This document shows positions 43,181 through 57,637 of a stretch of 64,000 nucleotides of DNA, piece after piece. The notes under the pieces are model-generated. The model was not told where the DNA came from, ran no database searches, and saw only the letters and a list, made by a program, of their open reading frames with translations. The DNA is taken from assembly GCA_014773175.1 (NCBI GenBank), contig VXCM01000117.1, forward strand, positions 1 through 64,000, written 5' to 3'. The position numbers and the translations under genes were made by a program. Source of the stretch: Lucifuga dentata. Taxonomy: Eukaryota > Chordata > Actinopteri > Ophidiiformes > Bythitidae. Numbering within the stretch: position 1 is the stretch's first letter; the number at the start of each line of letters is the position of its first letter.

Positions 43181-46100
43181 ATGATCAGAGCTTCACTCAT
43201 TGCCATCTGCCTCGGTAAGGCCCCATTTAGCATCCACCAACTCCATCCCTCCCTCTTTCCTGATACATATATGTGTATATGTGATTCTTAATAAGCATGT
43301 TTCATGTTTCCAAAACACTGTCAGTGCTAATTCCAACAGCATCTTTGTTTCCTGTACATTAATGTGAAGTCTTCTGTACAAACACTCTGATGATTATGCT
43401 ACTCTGTGATGCTTATATCTGCTTCACCCACAGCGCTCCTCCTGTCCTGTGCTTGCTGGGCCAAGCCCAATGGATCAAAGAACAAGAAACCAAAACAAGG
43501 TGAGACATCAAAACCAAACAAAGCCATAATCTCTGTGTCAGTCTCAGTATTACTTTTTCCTCCACTGTTGCATTAAATTCCCTTTCAGTTCATTCATCCA
43601 GACATAATAATTCATCAGTTTCTACACCAGTTCGTAAATGCTGTCAAAAATCTGAAGCTATTCATGTTAGACCATTCTAAGTCCACATAAGTCTGGATTT
43701 AGAGCCAATTATAGCACACCATGTCAGACTTTAACTTTTAAATCATCTAATTATTGGTTCAGACAATAAGAATCATTTTGTTTTTATAGCTACAGATTTA
43801 TTAAAAGCAGACTTTTAACCTTTACAAAGTCTATGATTTAGGCTTTGTGAGGGATGTCTGTAACTTGTTCCAGAACTGGAGCTCCAGATTCCAGAGCTCA
43901 GATATATTGTATATGTCAGAATATGGAGAGCCTACAGACCAAATTATACTTTATGCATCTGTGTAACTGCAAGGGCCTACAGGGATGTGTGTGAGACTTT
44001 TGTCAGCTGCTCACATCAGCACCTGTCTTCAGGATCTGTTTGGACCTCTGAGTCCATTTTGGACTATAATCAAGCTCTTCTCTCAGAAAGGAGTCCTGCA
44101 GGGCTTCATTTTAGGTCCTTGGTGCTTAATGTCAATACAATAAAATTCATGCTTTTTAAGTTCCAAGCATGTAGACTACAGAAATTTACATATCTTCACT
44201 GTAACCAACTTTAACACTGACACAAATAAATATCTTGCTCTATGGCTTAGTCAAAATTTGAGATTAAAACCTTGTAGGTAAACTGCAACAAAAGTTTGGT
44301 TTTATAGAAATAGAAGCAGCATCCATCTGAACTGTAGAAATTGTTGATACAATGGAGATGTACATCTATTTTTCCAGATGTGCATAGATTCTATTCTCCT
44401 TATAGGTTCTGTTTTTCATTCTGCTCTTAGGTTTATTACTGCTGACATATACAGTAAACATCACTGCATCATATGCGTTAAGGCTGATTAGTTCTCCATG
44501 TTGAGAGATGTAATAATTATTGGTATATTTTTATCTACTAAACTCTTGTTGGAAAATTGCCATCTCATTATCTCATCTTTGTTTCTCTGGAACTCTAGTC
44601 CAAATTACGTAACACGCTTCAGTGACTGGCGGTTCCTTCAGGTTTTCTGTGCCAGGACTGATCTAAGAAAGATTATTGTCATATAAAAATCAAAACACTT
44701 ACACCCCTTCAGAAGCATTCTCAGTAATCACCCTGTACCTGCCTTTAAATGAGTGTGTATTGCTGTTTTTGCTCTGTTCTGCATGTGTCTGTCTGTATAG
44801 TTAGTCTTTTTTTCCCCCCAGTGCAACTGTAAACTGGAGTTGCTGTAAAAGAACTAACCCACCTTGTATAAATAAAGGTTAAAAAGTAATTTAAAAGCTT
44901 TCATGCTCAGTGGTTTTTATAGGATGGAAACAAAAACCTTATGACACAAACTTCCATGCAGAAAATCTGTTTTCCCACATGAATGGAATTGAACCTGAAA
45001 TCATCCTGACTTGCTCTACCTTCTTCCCCCCATAGTTGTTCCAGCAATAGAGTGTGATGTCAGAGCAGGAAAGGTCAACCTCCCAGAGTTCATCGTCAAA
45101 TGCCCGGCGCACTGTAAGGAGACCAAGCAGCAAGTCTATGGGACAGCAGTGTTTGCCTCCATATCCAGCATTTGTAATGCAGCCATCCACAGGTAGACAA
45201 CACACAGTCATGGCTGTGATATACAAAAGGCCTCAAGGTGCTCTTATTGGATGATATTTGCTAACACACTTATGCATTTACATGACCTGGTACAAGTGAC
45301 CCAGCTCTGATTTTTTTGCTCATGTGGCAAATATCAGATATACGTTGTAAACATGTAAAAAGTAAAGAACAGCACATGGAATCTGATAGATTAAGATGTG
45401 TTTCAGGCTACATTGATGTGTGGAAATGAATCTGATATCTATCAGATATCTGCAAATTTGACTGTCACCTAAATGCACAGATTGGGATTTCCTTGCTATT
45501 CCATTAAGTGCAATTTGTCTCCTCTATTTGTCTACATACGAATGAGACAGACAATCTATGACATGTGACTGATTGATTGACTGATCAATCAATCAATCAT
45601 TCAATCAATCAGTATAGCAGAAATCATCACTAAGTCCAAGCTGAAACAAGTCCACCTGTTGTTGGAAGCTAAATCCCCATTTGCACATTCGGGTTATTTC
45701 AGGTCCAAATAATGCATATGAGCCACTTCAAAAAGAAGTAAAGAAGCAATCAAAAGAATAGGATATAGGCAAAAAAAACCTGAACTGTACATCAAGACCT
45801 GTAGTGTAAAAATAGGTGCGATGATGATGTGTCCTATGCATTATGATGCCTACCTTGTTTCATTTATACCCAGTACAAATTTTGCATCCACAGTGGAGTC
45901 ATCACCAATTCAGGAGGAAAGGTGATTGTGAGGAAGATGGCAGGGCAGAATGTCTACAAAGGTAGCAATTCCAACGGAGTGCGCTCTCTGTCTCTGCCTA
46001 AGTGGAGGGAGTCGTTTGTTGTGTCAGGTAAAACGGGGAAAAATTATGTCTTAGTTTGCCTCAGGCCGTCTTTTAGATCTGTTGTTTCAGGGGCGGAAGA

Positions 46101-49100
46101 ACTATGCAGATCCTTTGCTTAAGTAGCAATGCAGTATCGGAAAAATCCTCCATTGTAATTATAAGTAAAAGACAGACAGACAGATAGATAGAACTTTATT
46201 AATCCCAAAAGTATACTCCTGCAAGCATATTTCTCAACTAAATTAGCCAGATATGAGCAGTAAAATGTACCTAAGTACCCAAAGTAAAAGTATTCATTCT
46301 GAAAAAGAGTTGTAGAAAGAAAGAAAGAAAAAGAAAATTTCATGGTCTTATTTCATCTATATAAAGTAATTATAGCTGTGAGATAAATGTAGTGGAGTAA
46401 AAAGTACATGTCCCTCTTAAATGTAGTTGAGAAAAAGAATGTCTTCCAACATGATAATACCCAAACTACTAATACCTCACATTTGTACTTAAGTGCAGCA
46501 CTTGAGTAAAAGTACCTTCTTTGTCCCTCTGGTTGTGCTTCAGAGGGGAAGCCTAAGAAAGGAGTGATCTACCCGTCTACCCTGGATTACGTCCCTTCAA
46601 GACCAACCTACGTGAAGACAAGTGAGAGCTTCTAAAGAACCATCATGTTTCATATGTCTGCATTAATACGCCTTTACTGATCTGGCTGAGAGATGCTCAG
46701 TGTTTGACAATGATAAAACAAAGTGATTTGGACAAAAGGTTACGAGGTAATCTCACTGTGGCGTTTTGAACCCCACTCAATTAAAAAATGAGGAGTTGGA
46801 ATGTCAAGAATGCATGACAGCGCAGCAGTTACTGTAGATGCTCTTCCTCCCACTCCATCCATCTTCATCCTCCTTCATCTTTCATCTGCTTTCAGGTCAA
46901 AAGGAGACCAAAACCCCTGCAGTCACCACGGCGCTGCCTGTAACAACAGCACCCAAACCTACCACAACTACAACACCTGAACCTACCACCACCACCACAC
47001 TGGCACCCACCACCACCACAACAACTCCACCTCCTACCACTACCAAGGCACGCGCTGCTACCCACAAAGTCAGGGATGCAGGTGAGTTAAACAGATATGC
47101 AGAGACATTTTGCATACATAAATACATACATGAATCTAAAACGCATGTTCTTAAATCAATAGATCCATGTATGTCGTGTGGAGGATTGTGTATTTACTTG
47201 GATCCAGGATAATATAGAAAACTGCACCATAGATCTGATCCCAGTAATACCAATCCGGAGAGATCCTGACTGACATCTAACTAACAGCTGTGACAGCTTA
47301 TATCGCTGATTTCGAAATGAACAGGCGTTCATTTGCGTTAAACCAAGCGATGAAGATGAATGATCACAGTTGGTAATTACAAGTCGCAACTGCAATGATG
47401 ACAAATTACAGTTGGACTTTGATTATAATTAGTGCTGTACTGTTTCTTTGCATGCTCGGCTGAACGAACTGTTCATTTGATCACTCGGCCATTCGTCGCT
47501 CTCATTACACGAAAACGTTATCAGATGGCGATCAGTGCCTCATTAGAGTGTAAATGCAGGTACAGTATGCAGACAATGCTGTAGTATCTTGGGTTATGTG
47601 TGTGTAAAAGAGATGGGCCATGTGCCAAACTAGTCCCCCCTTAAAAAAAACACTTTGTGTAACACTATCTTGCTTCTCTCCATATTGGCACCAAATGTCT
47701 CTTTCTTCTATCCAGGCAGCGGTCACCCATACCTTGCCTCTGTGGCAGCCGCAAGTTCAAGTAAGTGGAGCGAGCCAAAATGTCGACACGCTTTAGTTGG
47801 TGGGCTTGCCACTAGGGGGCGCTAAGGATATGAAGCATCAGATCAGGATAAAAGGGGACTCTACCGATTTTTACACATCAAATTGAGTTTATTGGTATTA
47901 AGAAATACAAAGTCTAGGACCTTGATGACATCACAAGGGTTACTTTTCCTGTCAAGACGGCAAATCTGAGAGCTAGAAAGCTACTAAGGCTACATCAGAA
48001 ATCCCAAAATCAAATCAAACAACAATCTTTCCAGAAATTTTATGATTTGATGATGTTGTGGTGCACAAACTACACAAGTACAGACAAGGTGTACAAATTA
48101 TAAGATCTGTCAGCTAGGAGGAGATGTCTGAAGCCTCGTGTGAGAAGTGAAAACACGCAAAACCACACATGAGAAGATAAAACAAAACATGCAAGAAACC
48201 ACTGTGATTTGGCTGTTATACCCACCAAAATGATGAGCTGCTTAGTGTGTGTACTATTTAGATTTTTTTTTTTTTTAATGAAGCAGAAAGTCAGAATGTG
48301 TTGTTTTTATCTCTTCTACCTTCTCTCACACTCTCATTGGATATTGCTTATTGTCATTCTAAATTTTGGGCTGATATTTTCAAACACGAAACATGAAAAG
48401 TTTGTCTGCGACTGGAAAATCAGAGCTTAAATCGTGTATCCTGATCTTGGTATTAAGCTACTCCTGTAACTCCAGCTTTTGTCTTTATTGTCTTCAGTTT
48501 TCTAACTTGTCATCTTCAGCAGCAACAGGAAGTAACCCTTGTGATGTCATCAAGGTCAATTTTCCATACACAAGGCTTTAAAACAGTTGTTTTAACATGC
48601 CGAATAGTGTTGTGTAAAATTGGTGGAATGCTCCTTTAATTCTGTATTAACTCATGCAGGTGTTGGTGAGTCTGTTTTCAAGTCAAATCACGTTTTTCAC
48701 AGCAAGTTTGTCATATATGAATGACATAACTTGTGTAGTTTATCAGTGAAATCAACCCACTTATTTTACGCCAAAAACAAGTTTATTATTGCATAAACTA
48801 CAGATAAGACAGGACCTGATACTAAACTTTAAAAAAAAAAAATCTATCTTGAATTTGATGCTTTTGCAGCTATTCACATTAAAACTGCAAGCACTGACGT
48901 CTAAACCTGCTCGTATTGTGTTATTCTCGACATTGGTGTAGGACAGTCACAGAGCGCTCAAGGAAAGAGTCCCAGTCAAGGTACGTTCACATTTTCACTA
49001 ATTGGAAAATGGAAAATCTTTGACTCAAAGATGCAAGTTTGACTAAATCATGATGTTTCTTCAAAGTATTCAGAGGAGGTGCCTATCAGCACAGATTCCC

Positions 49101-52100
49101 ACTACGTGCCACAGCAGGTAGACCAAGCTTTAATCATCCTGATGTGTCTCGTTGTCATTCTACCTTTGGAGCAACCCACAAACTGTCTAAAACATGCAGC
49201 AGCCTCTGTTCTTCTTTCTTTTTCCCATTTCTTTCTTTTTTCTCCCCTTCATACTGATACATAAACTCTGCATGCCATCTCTGTTCTGTATGTGCACAGC
49301 TGCTTAAAGACTTTTATTAGTCTGCTAACACACGGATGGACCAGAATGTTCTGGAGCAGCCCAGCATCTGTTTTCTTGAATAACACGATTCAGACATGCT
49401 TTGATTTACAAAATATGGACAATCTGAGATTTGTTCCATAAAGTTCTAGTTTTGTTCCTGAGATTTTCATCTGCAGCTTGTTGCAGCAGATGAATGTTAT
49501 TTCATAGTATCTTACGTTATGTTTTTATTCCATTCTTGGTTCAAGGTCTGCGCAGACCAGAAGCAGGATCAACTATCAGGAGACAGCCAGCCTCGCCTGT
49601 TGGTTCAGGTCAGACCTATGACACACACACACACACACACAGCTACAGTTACAAACAGGTAGACATGGCTGTACTGACAGGGAATGTGGGTCGAGGGCAG
49701 CAGCAGACAGCAGGGGGGACAGATGGCTTTGTGGAAACAAGAATTCAGGAGAGGTGGACGATTTGTGAGTCCGACCCTCATGTCCACACCCTCAGGCCCT
49801 GTGATCTTCACCCCAGGGTCACCACTAATCTAGTCCATCACACATCATAGCTAACATTCCTTTCAAGATAACTGTCGTTCTCAGCCATCAGGAGTATCCG
49901 ATTCGTGTTTTCATTTTCCAAGATGAAAAGAGAGAATGAATTTGCTAAAGCTGATTTAAGGCCTGCAAATGGACCCAGCATATATCCTCTTGTTTTTGAT
50001 ATCATGCTGAGGAGAAAATGCCTTCAGCTTCACTCAAAGCAAAACAGCTGGCCTCCATTTGTGGATGGAGCCCCAGACCTGAAGCTCTGTCTCGACCCCC
50101 TCCTCATTTTCCTCTCTTATTTTATCTGCCTGTTTCCCATTGCTACAAACAGCTTTTAACAGGGTTCAACCGGCCCCGCCCGAGAGGACCCCAATCACTG
50201 GCCAGTCCAACCCCAGTAAGTATCTCCAGACCCTGAGAAGGCATCCTCAAAGAGCATTTCAAAACACCCATTTAGTGGAGGTAGAGAAAGAAGACAAGTC
50301 TGATCAAACAGGGAATTAACAAGGGCAATAAAGCAGCAGGTGAAATGTTTTATAAAGCAGCACTAATATTTACCTGCTGCAGGTTACAGTGGTTCAGTGC
50401 ATGAACAGAATAGTCCTGACGGCCGGAAATACAAGTAGATACTTGGTTTGACCAGCAAATCCCAAAGTCGATCTGCCTCCAAGCTGAGCCGAGATGAATT
50501 GTCATGGATTCATTTTTTGTATCTCCTAGATGCAGCGAACTTACAAGAGCATAATGAGAAACACACTCTGTCAGTACTCTAATAATATCTTATGACAGAT
50601 TTTATCTGGTCTGGCCTCTTCCCCTCCCTGTAAATGCTTTAAGAGGGGCAGAGAGAGAGAGAGATGAAAGAAACAGCACAAAGTGGACTGTTGAGAGAGA
50701 GAGAGAGAGAGAGAGAGAAAGAAAACCCAGTCCACAATGCTGCAGAGTGCGGGTCTCCTATTCAGCTCATCAGGAACAGAAAGCTCGCTATTCAAACCCA
50801 AGCTAGGTTTGGCACACTGAGGAATGCGCTTCTATTTTGCCTCTATGGAACACAAAACCATCGTTCTCCAAATTTAGCTAGAATTATATCCTGTTGATGT
50901 TATATTGTCATTTCTGAAATGCAGTTTGGGCCACGTGGAATAATCTAAATGCAGGAGCAGCACACAGCAGGAGATAGGTGGATCAAAATATGATCCTTTA
51001 TTGATCCCTGGAGGGAAATTCTTTATGCTGGCCTCCTTCCACCTTGAGGTCAGAGGTCAGGATCAGCTACAGTGCCACACCCCTGGAGCCGGCAGGGACT
51101 CTGCGTCTTTCTTAAGCACACCTCAGCAGGGTGGATGCTTGCTGACATGGGGTGTTTTAACTCTGATTTACAAGCCAAAGCCAATGTGCCATAACAGATG
51201 TTCTGATTTATTGCAGAGAGGAGAGGATAAGAGCACGCTGATTAATTTATAGCCTTTAATAGTTCAACACAAGCGTGTCTGCATCAGAAAAGACAAAGGT
51301 GTAAAGCAAGTACCTATACAGTCAACCTAGTCTGTGTGTGTGTGTGTGTGTGTGTGTGTTAGATAGTTGGCAATACAGTCATGGAAGTACAAAAGTCTCT
51401 GAAAATTTCATAAGACTATTTATGAAAATATATACAAAGTTTAGATTTATTGCTCTCAGCTCCTGCGTTTATAATGAGATGATAACACAGTTATCTTGTG
51501 ATCCATTTGCGGGATCCCTACTCCCTGGTTGGGAACCTTAGAATTATAATATCATAATATATCATACTTAAATATTAATAATAATAGTAATTAGTAACTG
51601 TAGCCATCATATAAATGTGGAAAGAAAAGTACAATATCTCCCTCTCAAATACAGCGGAGCTGTAATATAAACAAAATGAAGATATTCTCATAAAGTACAA
51701 GTACCTCAAAAGTGGATTTAAGTACAGTATTTGAGTAAATGTGTTTCAATAATTTTCACCTTTCACTTATATGAAATGCTGCAGTGCTCACTGAAATCAT
51801 TATGATTGGAGTTAAAGGGAGATTCCACCATTTTTATGCACCAAATTCAATATAAAAACAACTGTATAAGGGCTTTTGTGGCTGTAGAGGGTGCTGTGCA
51901 AACTCAGGGAAACTTAACTATGATATTACAACTGTTATGCTGCACTACATGAAAATGAAAGCCACTCCAAGCTCTTTTCAACACACCCAGCTTCATGGTG
52001 TATCTTTAGTTTTTAGCCTTTGGCACCAACAGGAAGTAAACCTTATGACGTAGTGGTAACTTTCTGTGACCTTTCATAGGATCGTCTACAGCCATAAAAG

Positions 52101-55100
52101 CCTTTATACAGTTGTTTTTATGGGCTGGTTTTACAGAATTTGATGTGTAAAATTGGTGAAATCCTTCTTTAAAATAAATCCTTTTAAAGAAGCTGTTTCA
52201 CCTGAAAAAATAACACAAGTGTCTGCTGATGGGTCGAGCAGCAGTAGATTACACTAATCTGTGTGTCCTGCTGTGTACACTGTCCCTGGTTTGACACCAG
52301 GTTTAGAATAATACTCCCACATTTGCCTGGGCTGCTGGTTGGGATCTGCCAGCCAATCCGGCTCAACAAAGGCCCTGCTCACCAGAGCCAGGCTGCGTGT
52401 TTGTGTAAGCTCCTCATGCACCATGGAGGGAGGCTTAACTTGAGTGTGCGTCATGTCTGAGTTGGTTCAGACAGACTCAGCTGGCTGCTCATCAAGTTTT
52501 AGTTCAACTCTGGTCATGGTCGAAGCAGGTATAGGTCTTATGCGGCCTGTTATTTTGAGGTCAAAGGTCAGAATGGATGTTTGGATGTGCCTTCCGTGTG
52601 TTACTGTAAGTTTCTTCCGAGTCATTTTGTGATGGCTCACAGAGGAAACAGCTCCGTGTTGTTTTGTGACATGCCGCCGTGCATGTCACAAAACAACCTT
52701 CAGATGCTCAGTGAACCCGAGCAACAATGGAGGGGAAAAGTACTGTAATTTTTTACATAAATGTACTACGACCACAGTGGAAAATACTCCATTACAGGCT
52801 GAAGTAATACATTCAAAGTTCTATACAAGTAAAATTAAATCACTGAATGTATGAAAATTCTCAAAACTAGCGATTTTGTGAACAACCTTGTCTCTGTAAT
52901 TTTGGAGCAGTTTGAATGAAACAATGAAAATTCTGGAATGAAAAAAAATGAGCATGATGAAGTTTTTGAACCAAAAAAAAAAAAAAAAANAAAAAAAAAA
53001 AAAAAAATGGAGATATGTTGTTTTTTGCCAATTCTGAAGATTTTTGTCAGTTTATGGGTGACATTATCTTCTCAGTGCTAGTGGATTTTCCTCCCTCTTT
53101 TTTTCCTCTAAACCTCTTGAAACTTGTCTAAAATTTCACCAAGGTAGAACAAGACAGATAAAATCTTATTTAATCTCAGTCGAACAAAACACATGTGCAA
53201 GGGGTGCTTCGGGTATCCATCTTCCACATGTGCTCTTGGAGGGGGATTACCATCAATCAGACATGAATTTCCTGAACCACGGCAATGTGTGTGGTATCAA
53301 AAAAAAAAAAAAAAAAAAANTAGATCTCCTTTTAGTAAAAAGTCTTTATTTTTTGATAGGCTTACAGCATGAACACAATAAAAAGCTCTTATGTGTATCA
53401 GCTATCTGCTTTTTATTGTGTTCATGCTGTAAGCCTATCAAAAAATAAAGACTTTTTACTAAAAGGAGATCTACNTTTTTTTTTTTTTTTTTTTTTTTTG
53501 ATACCACAAACATCACTGTGGTTCAGGAAATCCATTTGTCTTATTTAATCTCATCTGGAATTTCAGGCAATAAATAATCTGCAGTATATCTTACAGCTGT
53601 CAGATGCAGCAAATGTCCTGGAGTAAATAGTAAAACATTTTTCATGGAAATGCGTTATAGCAAAAGTGGAAAGTAGCACAAAAGAAGCATTCAAGTAACG
53701 CATACTCAAAACTGTACTTGAATGCAGTACTTGAGTCGAGCACTTGGCCACTTTCCACCCCTGCTGGGTGATTCCTGCTTGCTTAGTGTCTGACTGCAAC
53801 ATCTTGTGTGTACCTCTGTAATAATGTGGCAGGTTTATTGGAGGTCACAAGTATGTTGGTTTGCAGCGATGACACAGCGGCTGATGCTCGTCCTCAACGC
53901 AGCTTTCTAATCTTTTCCTGCACAGCTTTTCCCAGAAGGGATTGGGCGCCTCCCTCCTTTCCTCGTCCTGATTGGTTCCCTGGAGCTAGACGACCAGCAG
54001 GTATCAAACAGAGGACAAATCGTCCTTCCTAAACATGTCATAAACATATTTTAATCTGCATGTATAAAACGCTCAAACTAGCCAAAGTAGGATTGCCGGT
54101 GATACAGTATTTATAATACAAAATAATTCATTTTCATTAGATATTATAATATCCATGCTTTAAATATGCATCCTGTGTTTTGAAAAACTAAGCTTTAAGT
54201 CTGTTATAAAGATGCCAAACATATGAAGATTTGCAGGTTTATGTTCTCTTATTTTTGGCTTTTGGACTCAGTTGCTCATAAATACGTTTTATATTTTACC
54301 ATACCTCGAGTGTTAATATGTATGAGGCATTTATTCTTTATTAATTATCTTTTCCTTCTGATTACTTTAATTAATTTGAAAAAGAATAGAAGGGACTGCC
54401 GATTAAGGACCCACCTCTGTCTCCATGACAACCAAATCTAGTCTTTCACCCAAATCTAATCTCATCTGTATGTTGTTTCATCTGTTTTTCTTGAAGGTAT
54501 ACAAACATACTAGTTTTTCCACTGTCATACTGTGATTTTATGAAATCAAATCATTTTTATAATCATTACCTCAAGTTTGTTCATTTTAAATGAAATTAAA
54601 AATTCTAGCACCATACCCATTTCAGAACTTAAAATCATCATTTGACATTTTGTGATGTCAGATGAGGAGCTGAACTGATTCCTGCTGAAACTCGTCAAAT
54701 CAAGTTTCTGAAGAAGCATCGCTAGTTATTAATGCTCCTCAACATGCATGAATGGTGCATGGTTAAAACGCTTTGTTTTTGAGACAGTTACATGATTTAG
54801 GCTTATTATGTATCTTTCGTACAATTTTACCTAAGACTATATCTGTGATAAAAAGAGGAAAGGATCCTCACCCTGATGAAGCTTAGCATCCCTACTTAAT
54901 GTCTTAATCCATGTATTTTCCAGTTTGTTTTCTCAAATTGAGCGAAGTTAGCTGTGAGTTTTACATTAAAATGATGGTTCTCAAACTCTTTTGAATCAAG
55001 TGCCTCTGAGCAAAGCAAAACAACAAAATGAAACAAAAATGCCTCCAAGCCTATGAAAAATCACAGAAAAAAAATCTTAATTAAACCAATTTCATTTGTG

Positions 55101-57588
55101 AATATTTTGCTACGATAACAGAAATTTTCATAGATTTCAATTGGTTTGAATCTCTGCAAAATTTTCAGGATCATCTGTCACACCATCAGTGTACCGCCAG
55201 TGTTACACATACCACAGTTTGAGAACCACTGCATTAGAACAACTGATTCAAAAAAATAAAAAAAGCTATCCACTACTAGTTTGGTTATCTCACAATTTTT
55301 AAGGCACCAGGGAAAAATATTTTTAAATGGAAAGTTTTGCAGTGTAGATTTAAATGTGCTGCTAATGCTGAGATATAGGCTACATTAAGCACTAACACTC
55401 CTCTAATCTGTGCAAATATAAACCCTTGTAGTTACTGATGCTTCCACCTTCTCTGCTGTATGTGCAGATGTTAGTTTTGCAGTTCCAGACTCAGGATACA
55501 CATGGAGCGAGATGGACACACCTGAGATTTCTGGTAAGTCAACACCTCCAATGGTAGACAACACAACGTGACAGCTTGGAGTGTACTGCCCCCCCCCTGC
55601 ACAGGGACAGGTTACTACACCTAGACTCATCAATGTTTGCATCCTCTGCACATGCAAACAGAGCATGCTTGAGTGATAGTTTAGCATCTGCAGATCATGT
55701 ATGTGTTGGATTTGCAGCATGAATGTCTCTCAGGATGTTTTATTGCATCTGGTTGCCTCATGAGACATTCTGATGTGTAGAAGGGAAGAGCATATGCAGG
55801 TTTACTGTTTGTGCATGACAGAGAGATTCTGCGAGGAGAAAAGTCTACAAAAATTCATTCTCTTCAATGGTTTGGGATTGGTCTGGAGGAATATGTCTGT
55901 GACCAATCTCAACCATGGAAATGTGTGTATTCCTCTCTGAGGAAAACTAATGGGTCTTCACAACATCCTCCTCTAGCTCGGGATCACAGGCCTGAACTCT
56001 CAGAGTATGAGCGCTGGTATTATAACTTTGGACTGTACCGTAAGTGTTATTCATTCTATTTCCTGGGAACTAACATATTTCTGGGTTGAGGTCTTATATT
56101 GATTCATATTGTTTGAGATTCTGTAGATTCAAAATCACACACACACTTTCCCTCTCATCACACAGTCGCATTCTCTGTGATTGGAGTTTCTGAAACAAAG
56201 CCACTTTCGTTTATCTTACATTTCATTCAATGTCCATTTTCCAATTGAGTTGTTTCTTTGTTATTTTGACTTTTTTTTTTTTTTTTTTTTTNTTTTTTTT
56301 TTTTTTTTTTTGGTAAGACGTTCGTTTATTTCTATAGCTAAACTGTTTTATCAGCTGTACAAAGTAAAACCCCAAAGTGAACATTCTGTCATTTACAGGA
56401 ACTTAAAAGGATTGTAACCGTACAACCATATAAAAGTGTTGAAAATGGAGTCATTTACAATTCAAAGCTTTGATTTTGCTTTCAGTTATAGATGTTACAC
56501 TACCAGACACAAACCACTTGCTGCATGGCAGGCTGACAAGACGCAAAAGGGCACACACAAAGCCCTCATTCAGATTATAGGCCACGGTTCCATTTGTTTA
56601 ATGACACAGCCAGGAAATTTATATCAAACCAGAAGAGACATGGTTTGGAAAGCCAAGTAGCCAAAGCATTTCTAGCATCACCACAAAAATACAGCCACAT
56701 ATCCTCCCAAATGAAAAGGCCTTGAAGGGCAGGATGCTTTGCCACAATGTGTTTGTGAATGTTTCTCATGTGTGATACGTTTCGGTCGGCGATCACTGAT
56801 GACATCTTTACTTTTAGCACCACGAACCCCTGACTCAGACGGCAACCGTAAAGTGTCGCTGGATGCAACCCATACTAGAGGTGAGCAGGAGCTACTGAAG
56901 GTGGACGGTAAACATGTCATGTAAAAGGGTTGATTGATAAGTTCTGCACCTAGCATATAAAAGATGTAAATCAGAAGTGTTGCATTTATTTTTTAACATA
57001 TTTACTTCCAGCTTGACACATTTCTGCCTACAGTGCTTGAGGGATTTTATCCTGGTTTTATAGAAGTCTTTTTCTTGGCCAAATAATCCTCCACATATGC
57101 TGATATGAGGCAAAATGCATTCCATCTGAAGCCTTTTTCGTATTTGGGAAGAGGTGAATGAGTGGAGGAAATCTAAGCAGGGACTCAATGATTTGGTAAA
57201 GGGAAAACGTTCTCTACAGTGTAAACTGAAATACAGTTACAGTATATTCAGTAAACATATCCACAGTAAATATTGGTTCTTAAAGTGGAGGGCTTGCCCC
57301 CCAGAGAGGTGCAGAGACATTTACTGGAGTGAGTGACCATGTGCAAATGTGTTTCATTACTTGACTTAGAAGCTCATAGCAGGTCATAACAGTAACTACA
57401 CAGTGCAAATCTAAATAAGCCCAGCGATAATTAAAGCTCATTCATAAAGGCAATGGTGGCCTAAAGGTTAGAGAAGCAAGCTTGGGACTGAAGGCACCAG
57501 TTCAGTTCTTGGATTGGCAGGAGAAATCAGGGTTGGGGAGGTGAATGAGCAGCACCTGTCCCTCCCTCATTATCACCACTGAGGTGCN

Positions 57589-57637
<49 letters not shown>

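Noticed and set aside
46897..47127. Minus-strand valine-rich frame
   Set aside because: Antisense of the threonine codons in vit exon 6.
50383..50434. Possible vit exon after GCTGCAG (YSGSVHEQNSPDGRKYK)
   Set aside because: The acceptor and entry phase fit, but the donor is weak (GTAGAT) and leaves phase 2, which does not join exon 11.
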